Source of the DNA: Phycisphaerales bacterium UBA7800 | Lineage (GTDB): Bacteria; Planctomycetota; Phycisphaerae; Phycisphaerales; Phycisphaeraceae | NCBI GenBank assembly: GCA_002480565.1 | Contig: DLCK01000012.1 | Coordinates: 1 to 36,728 of the forward strand | Length of the DNA: 36,728 bases | Direction of reading: 5' to 3' | Shown: positions 32,708 through 36,728 of the stretch, piece after piece | Layout of the letters: every line of letters begins with the position of its first letter | Numbering within the stretch: the first letter of the stretch is position 1 | Notes under the pieces: model-generated | Databases searched by the model: none | Told to the model about the DNA's origin: nothing | What the model saw: the letters and a program-made list of their open reading frames with translations, nothing else | Program-made: the position numbers and the translations under genes

Positions 32708-33712
32708 ATGTTCAACAAACCAAAAATATTCTTATCACACTCAAAAAAAGACATCGATTTTATTAAAAAAGTCAAACACGATTTTGACTACTGTAAAATT
32801 GACACATGGCTTGACGAAATTGACATTCAACATGGTGAATCATGGTTAGATCAAATATTTGAAAATGGAATGCCCACCTGCAATGCGGTATTGGTTTACA
32901 TTACAGAAAACTCTATTTCATCACCTATGGTAAAAAAAGAAATTGATTCTGCGATTATTTCAAAATTTAAAGACAGCAATGTTAACGTCTTACTTTACGT
33001 TGAAAACGAATCCATCAGAAATGAACTTCGAGTTGATTTAAGATCACTTCATTGCCCTGTGTGGAACACAGAAAATTATCACGTATTATTACCAAAAATA
33101 GTTTCAGAAATTTATATTACTTACATGTCAAAGCAAGTTGAACTAGCAGTTCAGTCTGAAAAAATACGCCGATTACAAGCTGAATCCGAATTAAAGGATA
33201 TTAAAAATTCTTCTACGTCAAGCCCGTTTACGCCATCCGAAGAGTCTGAGTTTGAATACATATACAATAATTTTAACATGCAGATTGAAATTCATGCTGA
33301 ATGGAAGTGGAAAGCAGATAATGAAACATACACCAATGGCATTGGAAATTATTATGTAGATTTGGGCAAATTAATGTACCAATATGAATACCACGAAAGT
33401 GGTTTGATTTCTAATTCCGCCTACGACCATTTTATACAAAAACACATAAAAATCATATCACAAACAATTCCACCGTTTAAAGATGCATATGTAAGCATTT
33501 CACAAGGTGTTCATATTGTCGAGAAGCTACTTACTTATGGTATTGTATTTGTAGTTGAGGACGATTCTCGCGACAGGCTTTCCCAACGTTTGTCACGCAT
33601 GTGGCAAACTGTTTACAAACACTACCTCTCAGACAAATTTCACCGTTATAGATTCTGGCTTGAATATAACAAAAAATATCAAGAAGACACATTATTTATT
33701 ATTAACAAATAA
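32708..33712 (+). CDS. TIR-domain protein with unknown C-terminal domain
   Basis: A 334-residue protein. Residues 4-125 are a TIR domain: KIFLSHSKKDIDFIKKV (box 1), DTWLDEIDIQHGESWLDQI, and SISSPMVKKEIDSAI, where Glu78 matches the catalytic glutamate of NAD-cleaving TIRs. Residues 130-165 are a likely coiled coil. Residues 175-334 are an unrecognised domain rich in Tyr, Trp and His. Bacterial TIR proteins often serve in anti-phage defence by destroying NAD+ or making signal nucleotides. It is the only rightward gene of the element and markedly AT-rich (codons such as AAA, TTA, ATT), unlike the flanking genes, which suggests separate acquisition. It ends 6 bp from the convergent XRE gene. Confidence 0.82.
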   Translation: MFNKPKIFLSHSKKDIDFIKKVKHDFDYCKIDTWLDEIDIQHGESWLDQIFENGMPTCNAVLVYITENSISSPMVKKEIDSAIISKFKDSNVNVLLYVENESIRNELRVDLRSLHCPVWNTENYHVLLPKIVSEIYITYMSKQVELAVQSEKIRRLQAESELKDIKNSSTSSPFTPSEESEFEYIYNNFNMQIEIHAEWKWKADNETYTNGIGNYYVDLGKLMYQYEYHESGLISNSAYDHFIQKHIKIISQTIPPFKDAYVSISQGVHIVEKLLTYGIVFVVEDDSRDRLSQRLSRMWQTVYKHYLSDKFHRYRFWLEYNKKYQEDTLFIINK

Positions 33713-33718
33713 GTTTGA

Positions 33719-34162
33719 TTAAGCAGCAGTGTTTGGCATGGAATTAACTTCCACGTGCGAAACCACACGCGCCCCAAGCACATCAAAAATTTTTTTTACT
33801 CGCTCAACCGTGATTCCATGATATTCATTGCGTTCATCACGGGACACCAAGGTTTCTGAAACTCCAAGCAAATCGGCTAATTCACGTTGTTTCATCCCAC
33901 GGGCGATACGCAGGCCAATGAGAATCTGCCCGATGTTGTCGAAGTTTTCGAACTCGTCGAATTGGCCACGCTTGAGGCGTTCGTAGCTTTCGACTTCTTC
34001 GACCAACTGCATATGGAAGGACTCCAACGGCTCCTTGAGATTCTTGATCTGCTTGGTGGTGAAGCCTTGTTTTTTCCAGGTCTTGCAGTGTTCAGCCAAA
34101 CGTGTTTTTTCTTCTTCGATACGTTTGATGGCTTGCTGATATTCGGATTCGTTGCGGATCAT
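33719..34162 (-). CDS. XRE-family regulator, probable antitoxin
   Basis: A 147-residue protein. Residues 1-70 are an all-helical charged domain (MIRNESEYQQAIKRIEEEKTRL; LEPSLESFH-like packing segment; EEVESYERLKRG). Residues 77-131 are an XRE/Cro helix-turn-helix (IGQILIGLRIARGMKQRELADLLGVSETLVSRDERNEYHGITVERVKKI). This layout is shared by antitoxin-like regulators that pair with toxins. Its ATG overlaps the stop of the upstream nucleotidyltransferase-like gene (TAATG), so synthesis of the two is coupled. It may bind the promoter at 34766-34793. Confidence 0.78.
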   Translation of the reverse strand: MIRNESEYQQAIKRIEEEKTRLAEHCKTWKKQGFTTKQIKNLKEPLESFHMQLVEEVESYERLKRGQFDEFENFDNIGQILIGLRIARGMKQRELADLLGVSETLVSRDERNEYHGITVERVKKIFDVLGARVVSHVEVNSMPNTAA

Positions 34163-34746
34163 TACTTACCGTCCTTTTCTACATCCTTCACAATCTGGAT
34201 AATGCCTTTGGGCTTATTTGACCGGCGACACTTGCGGAAAAACGCTGGAAATTCCAGTGCATTGCCCAACTCATCCACACCGGCTAACTGGCCATAGTGC
34301 GGATACATCTCCACCCGGTAAATATGCCACATGGGTAACTGCTTCTTGGGATAACCGCGATACGCACGACGCGCGGCATGGTCCCATGTCCAACACTTGG
34401 CAGGATCAAGCTGATTGAGTTTTTGCGTAATCGTGCCATCGGCAATGTCCTGAATGTCACAGACAAAATAACCATCGATGTCATTGGGATGGTCTTTGTC
34501 CTCAACAAACGAGCCATCAATGAAAATCTCATCGATCCCAATGGCCCAAAGCTGCTCAACCATGATGCGCAGGTTTTGAACCAACTGGCCCCGCCATGCA
34601 GCATCCCAAGTTGTGACCCCGGAAGTCCCAGAATCCCCAGAACCTGTCACCAAGACCGAGGCTTGCAATTGATCCAAGGTCATGGCGTAATCACCTTGCG
34701 GCAACGTCCCGTCTTCCGTGAATGGGGGAAGTTTCGACGTATTCAT
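34162..34746 (-). CDS. DUF6932-like nucleotidyltransferase-fold protein, probable toxin
   Basis: A 194-residue protein with a minimal nucleotidyltransferase signature: IFIDGSFVEDKDHPNDIDGYF, that is, Gly78-Ser79 with Asp89 and Asp91 as the metal pair. The opening LPPFTEDGTLPQGDYAMTLDQL and the WDAAWRGQLVQNLRIMVEQL helix fit the DUF6932 family as I recall it. A short Gly/Ser/Thr-rich segment (SGDSGTSGVTT) interrupts residues 36-46. Proteins of this fold in two-gene modules with DNA-binding partners are often toxins that modify tRNA or nucleotides. AGGGG precedes the ATG, and the gene has its own promoter. Toxin activity is inference from pairing. Confidence 0.7.
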   Translation of the reverse strand: MNTSKLPPFTEDGTLPQGDYAMTLDQLQASVLVTGSGDSGTSGVTTWDAAWRGQLVQNLRIMVEQLWAIGIDEIFIDGSFVEDKDHPNDIDGYFVCDIQDIADGTITQKLNQLDPAKCWTWDHAARRAYRGYPKKQLPMWHIYRVEMYPHYGQLAGVDELGNALEFPAFFRKCRRSNKPKGIIQIVKDVEKDGK

Positions 34747-34765
34747 TTAAACCCCTTCTATAACT

Positions 34766-34793
34766 TTTATATCATACTTTACAAATAGGTCAA
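34766..34793 (-). promoter_or_regulatory. Promoter of the nucleotidyltransferase/XRE pair
   Basis: On the minus strand: TTGACC (34793-34788), 16-base spacer ending in TGA, then TATAAA (34771-34766), that is, also an extended -10. The start would be some 15 bases before the ATG at 34746. The -35 overlaps the last codons of rep, so the pair has its own promoter. Confidence 0.6.
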
Positions 34794-35728
34794 GCAAAAC
34801 TTGAAAGTTGTCCCCAATCGATCATGGCAGTCAAGCCGTCATCGTCGTATTGAATCCATCCCGGCGGAGGCCCACCGATGCAACGCCAGAGGAAATCACG
34901 AATTTTCAGGAACAATGCTTTGTGGACTGCAAAGCGGATGATCGTGATCGGCAGATGTTCCCGGCCAATGATGCCCCACATCCGGCCGACCTTCTCCCAA
35001 CCCTCGGGCAATTCCTCAATGACCTTGGCGGTGTACTTAGCAGCGTAGGACATGCAGCCACGCCATGTGCGGATGGTTTCGACTCGTGTTCCCGCTCGTA
35101 AATGCTTGTCATCGCCTGATCCCACGACCTCATACCATGACTCCGCTAACCAATTTTTGCTGATGTGTGGGACGTTGAGCACGATCAGGTGATAGTGTGG
35201 CGCACCACGCTTTTGTGGCTCAAGTTTCCAAATCGCACAAGCCTTGGGATATCGACGCTTAAGCCGTTTTGACCATGTATCCAAATGCTTTTTCCAGACC
35301 TTGGGATCATTCGGCCAGATGCCGGGGTAAGTCAATGTGATGAAGATCGGCATTTGCTTGATGGCGTCCCGGTCGATGCTTCCCACCTTGCGGATCAATC
35401 GACGCCGAGCATTCTTGCTAAAGCCTTTGACCTCACCACGAATACCGCCACCGGCTTTAACCGATGTTGGCTTTCGCCCCTTTACACTTACCACACTACC
35501 ACCGACCGCAATCTCACAGGCCCATTTCTCATGGTCTTTATTGCCTCGCGGTGAAATATGTGTTGTGGACAAGCCCAGGAGATCGGCTGCACGTTGGACG
35601 GCCTTATCCTGATCGGGACAGTAACCCGCACGGTATCGCTTGGCGATCTCCTCCCGCTGTTGAGCCTTTCGCTCTGCCTTCTTCTCATCTTCGAGTAAAT
35701 CAAAAAGACCAGCCGACCGTCGAGACAT
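34790..35728 (-). CDS. rep: HUH-type replication initiator (rolling-circle Rep)
   Basis: A 312-residue Rep endonuclease expected to nick the element's origin and start rolling-circle replication. Motif 1 is IFITLTYPG (about 128-136). The metal-binding HUH motif is GAPHYHLIV (His178, His180). Motif 3 is SYAAKYTAK with Tyr228 and Tyr232, one of which would attack DNA. Residues 1-45 are charged and helical (DEKKAERKAQQREEIAKRY). ATG 35728 is chosen because GGAG lies just upstream; the frame from 35800 would read through an inverted repeat. The start codon is at the edge of that 17-bp repeat, and a short antisense transcription unit lies further upstream. Confidence 0.85.
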   Translation of the reverse strand: MSRRSAGLFDLLEDEKKAERKAQQREEIAKRYRAGYCPDQDKAVQRAADLLGLSTTHISPRGNKDHEKWACEIAVGGSVVSVKGRKPTSVKAGGGIRGEVKGFSKNARRRLIRKVGSIDRDAIKQMPIFITLTYPGIWPNDPKVWKKHLDTWSKRLKRRYPKACAIWKLEPQKRGAPHYHLIVLNVPHISKNWLAESWYEVVGSGDDKHLRAGTRVETIRTWRGCMSYAAKYTAKVIEELPEGWEKVGRMWGIIGREHLPITIIRFAVHKALFLKIRDFLWRCIGGPPPGWIQYDDDGLTAMIDWGQLSSFA

Positions 35729-35767
35729 GCTCGCTCCGGCCCGCTGCGCGTGTCTCGACGGACGGCT
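35711..35767. promoter_or_regulatory. 17-bp inverted repeat over the rep start codon
   Basis: AGCCGACCGTCGAGACA (35711-35727) and TGTCTCGACGGACGGCT (35751-35767) are inverted copies with one mismatch around a 23-base loop. In rep mRNA the ribosome binding site would lie in the loop and the AUG at the stem edge. As DNA it could be a Rep operator or the double-strand origin. Confidence 0.7.
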
Positions 35768-35787
35768 GTCCGCTTGATGAATCAACT

Positions 35788-35796
35788 TGCTATAAT
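35788..35796 (+). promoter_or_regulatory. Extended -10 promoter opposite rep
   Basis: TGC-TATAAT, a perfect extended -10 (TATAAT at 35791-35796). No good -35 is at standard spacing. Transcription would start near 35803, running away from rep on the opposite strand. Confidence 0.5.
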
Positions 35797-35802
35797 GCAT
35801 TG

Positions 35803-35860
35803 GTATTCAACTTTCACCGCTGCCGTGTCGTCGCCAAACAATCACGGAAGCGGTTTTTTT
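35803..35860 (+). ncRNA. Candidate counter-transcribed RNA of the rep leader
   Basis: A unit of about 58 bases defined by the extended -10 at 35788-35796 and a strong terminator at 35817-35860. It has no sensible reading frame of its own and lies antisense to the untranslated leader expected upstream of rep. Small rolling-circle plasmids often limit Rep with such antisense RNAs. Expression is not shown; this is inference from the signals. Confidence 0.45.
35817..35860 (+). terminator. Rho-independent terminator
   Basis: CCGCTGCCGTG (35817-35827) pairs with CACGGAAGCGG (35843-35853) at ten of eleven positions and is followed by seven T residues. On this strand it follows only the short unit starting near 35803. 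Confidence 0.78.
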
Positions 35861-35924
35861 ATGGCCATATCAAAATGGGTTGGTGTTAACGCCTACACCG
35901 TGCAGGCGCTCAACCCATCCCCCG

Positions 35925-35962
35925 CCTTCCCATTCATGGGAAGGAGCCCCCCCAGAAGGGCT
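35925..35962. promoter_or_regulatory. Hairpin cluster, possible origin region
   Basis: CCTTCCCAT-TC-ATGGGAAGG is a perfect nine-base stem with a two-base loop (35925-35944), followed by AGCCC...GGGCT (35945-35962 region). It lies between the antisense unit and the detached integrase tail, with no convincing gene. A frame starting at ATG 35861 (43 codons) runs through both hairpins and is not credited. Replication or transfer origins often contain such stems. Confidence 0.4.
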
Positions 35963-36023
35963 TTAGGCTTGGCAGGTGGTGCACGCTGACTAGATACGAG
36001 CGCATGAATAGATGCCCGGTCAT

Positions 36024-36350
36024 TCATGACGGGTTCTCCATAGGATCAGATGTTTGTGATGGTGTAGATGTGGCGGATCGATCAGCCGCCGGAAATGACT
36101 GCAAGGACTCTCGCCTTGCAGCTCCTTCCTGTCCGCTGATGATCGAAGCGATTAATTCCCGTTGGTCATCGGTCAGGTTCGGCCATTCTTCGATGACTGT
36201 TTGCAGGTCGTTTTGGGTGATTGCACCGGAATTTGCACCGCCTTGTTCAGAATTGGCGGTTTTTCCCGTAAAAACAGGGGGTTGTTCCTGTCCTTCCAGG
36301 CCAGCTTGACATAAACCCTTGTGTTTGCAATGACTTGCTTTTAATGGCAA
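36024..36350 (-). pseudogene. Detached integrase C-terminal tail
   Basis: The frame reads ASHCKHKGLCQAGLEG across the right attachment repeat, then 88 codons to the stop at 36024. The first part matches the C-terminal integrase sequence in the same register. The tail contains DLQTVIEEWPNLTDDQRELIASII, a pattern I recall from the extreme C-terminus of planctomycete phage-type integrases, then a Ser/Pro-rich end. In the integrated state it has no proper start (only TTG at 36350). On excision it would fuse in frame to the integrase at 30676-31959. It is therefore a conditional exon-like segment rather than a dead gene. Confidence 0.72.
36290..36341. repeat. attR: right copy of the 52-bp attachment repeat
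   Basis: Begins GTCCTTCCAGGCCAGCTTGA and matches 30696-30747 except for two single-base differences. Homology to the integrase 3' region continues at lower identity to about 36520, because the right flank is itself the end of another integrase gene. Confidence 0.88.
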
Positions 36351-36373
36351 GTTGTTGCAGGCATAAGGGTTTA

Positions 36374-36535
36374 TTTTTTGCCCCGCATCGGCTTGTAGTC
36401 CTCTACAGCACCCTGCTGCACCGGATTTTGCAACGTAGGATTCTACAGTGCAGTGTTGGTGTAATCTTCTTTGGCCACATTTACATTATTGCCAATCCAC
36501 GCACAGACCTGATAATTCTGAATATCCCTTTCCCC
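36374..36535 (-). pseudogene. Remnant of a second integrase
   Basis: Reading from about 36535 leftward gives QVCAWIGNNVNVAKEDYTNTAL, a stop, then NPTLQNPVQQGAVEDYKPMRGKK and a stop. This parallels residues 337-390 of the intact integrase (MVCRWIGNSQKVANEHY; WNPAVQNPVQQSAVEGCKPM). The nucleophile Tyr is kept, nine codons are lost after it, and the Trp codon (TGG) of the intact gene is TAG here. No catalytic HxxR region is found upstream, so the gene is truncated. It shows that another related element once occupied the same tRNA. Confidence 0.75.
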
Positions 36536-36728
36536 TTTCCAAACCGCACGTGAAAAGCTTGCGATTTTAATGTATTGATCTGTCCTGAAGGGGCTGAATG
36601 GTTATGTATAAAAAGCAAGTCATCAGCACTTTGCTTCAAGTATGATTCGTACCCATGGGCAGTTTTATATGAAGCGTTACATATTGTCGAATTTTCGCCT
36701 CCTGTTTTATTGTCCTTGCGATGGGTTT
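36536..36728. other. Unassigned AT-rich right edge
   Basis: I see no credible gene, tRNA, terminator or repeat in this stretch apart from a short match to the second half of group II intron domain V near 36530-36560. It is probably the decayed interior of the second element. Confidence 0.4.

Larger units (their letters stand above)
30696..36341. mobile_element. Integrative element in tRNA-Gln with TIR and nucleotidyltransferase/XRE cargo
   Basis: About 5.6 kb bounded by a near-identical 52-bp direct repeat (30696-30747 and 36290-36341) that starts in the T arm of tRNA-Gln. Inside are a tyrosine integrase next to the left repeat, an excisionase-like HTH gene, a ribbon-helix-helix gene, a TIR gene, an XRE/nucleotidyltransferase pair, and an HUH Rep. 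No capsid, conjugation or relaxase gene apart from Rep is present. This fits an integrative plasmid or satellite that replicates by rolling circle when excised. The TIR gene is conspicuously AT-rich compared with its surroundings. Sequence right of 36341 is a remnant of a second, related integrase, so the locus holds at least part of a tandem array. Confidence 0.85.

Noticed and set aside
34790..35728. Rep considered as a conjugative relaxase or IS200-type transposase
   Set aside because: The FITLTYPG, PHYH and YAAKY motifs and length fit rolling-circle Rep better; IS200 transposases are shorter and relaxases have a different motif order.
35861..35989. 43-codon frame with GGAAGCGG before its ATG
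   Set aside because: The upstream GGAAGCGG is part of the terminator stem, the frame runs through two hairpins, and the product has no recognisable pattern.
36004..36309. 101-codon plus-strand frame at the element's right end
   Set aside because: Antisense shadow of the integrase tail, whose amino-acid pattern and register with the integrase are far better supported.
36528..36562. Minus-strand CACGTGCGGTTTGG followed by AAAGGGG resembles the second half of group II intron domain V and the intron end
   Set aside because: The matching first half of domain V and any reverse transcriptase are absent, so at most a worn fragment; not credited.

Overview
The window looks like the chromosome of a Gram-negative-type bacterium, most probably a planctomycete (Phycisphaerae-like). 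The evidence is an LpxC-FabZ fusion in a bamA-skp-lpxD cluster, an S1 sulfatase, an SGNH hydrolase joined to a discoidin-like domain, an FHA-GAF histidine kinase and many palindromic intergenic repeats. The taxon is inferred from gene content; no rRNA is present.

Layout. Positions 1-9.7 kb hold an alpha/beta hydrolase, two coupled family-2 glycosyltransferases, a CvpA-like membrane protein, an FHA-GAF sensor kinase, argH, then divergent proS and trmL. Positions 9.8-16 kb hold a YitT-type membrane protein, a coiled-coil lipoprotein, a secreted SGNH hydrolase, a small zinc-ribbon membrane protein, a methyltransferase and rsmD. Positions 16.1-21.7 kb form the outer-membrane block: bamA, skp/ompH, lpxD and lpxC-fabZ, serving outer-membrane protein insertion and lipid A synthesis. 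lpxA is not in its common place after fabZ. Positions 21.9-30.4 kb hold an alkyltransferase-family gene, a kinase-fold protein, a membrane-anchored thioredoxin, acylphosphatase, an MFS transporter, bioB, a sulfatase, a tandem PTPS/QueD-like protein and a small conserved-looking protein.

Positions 30.6-36.3 kb are an integrated mobile element of about 5.6 kb in the 3' end of tRNA-Gln(CTG), bounded by a near-identical 52-bp direct repeat. It carries a tyrosine integrase, an AlpA-type excisionase, a ribbon-helix-helix regulator, an AT-rich TIR-domain protein, a two-gene module (DUF6932-like nucleotidyltransferase plus XRE regulator) with its own promoter, and an HUH rolling-circle Rep. Upstream of rep are a 17-bp inverted repeat over its start codon and a compact promoter-to-terminator unit that could make a short RNA antisense to the rep leader.

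The most unusual feature is that the attachment site lies inside the integrase reading frame. Integrated, the integrase ends in codons read from the tRNA gene (427 aa). In the excised circle the same frame would run on for 88 codons that now sit detached at the right end (predicted 509 aa). Beyond the right repeat lies a decayed second integrase, so the tRNA locus has been used more than once.

Palindromic repeats of at least five sequence types fill many intergenic gaps outside the element.
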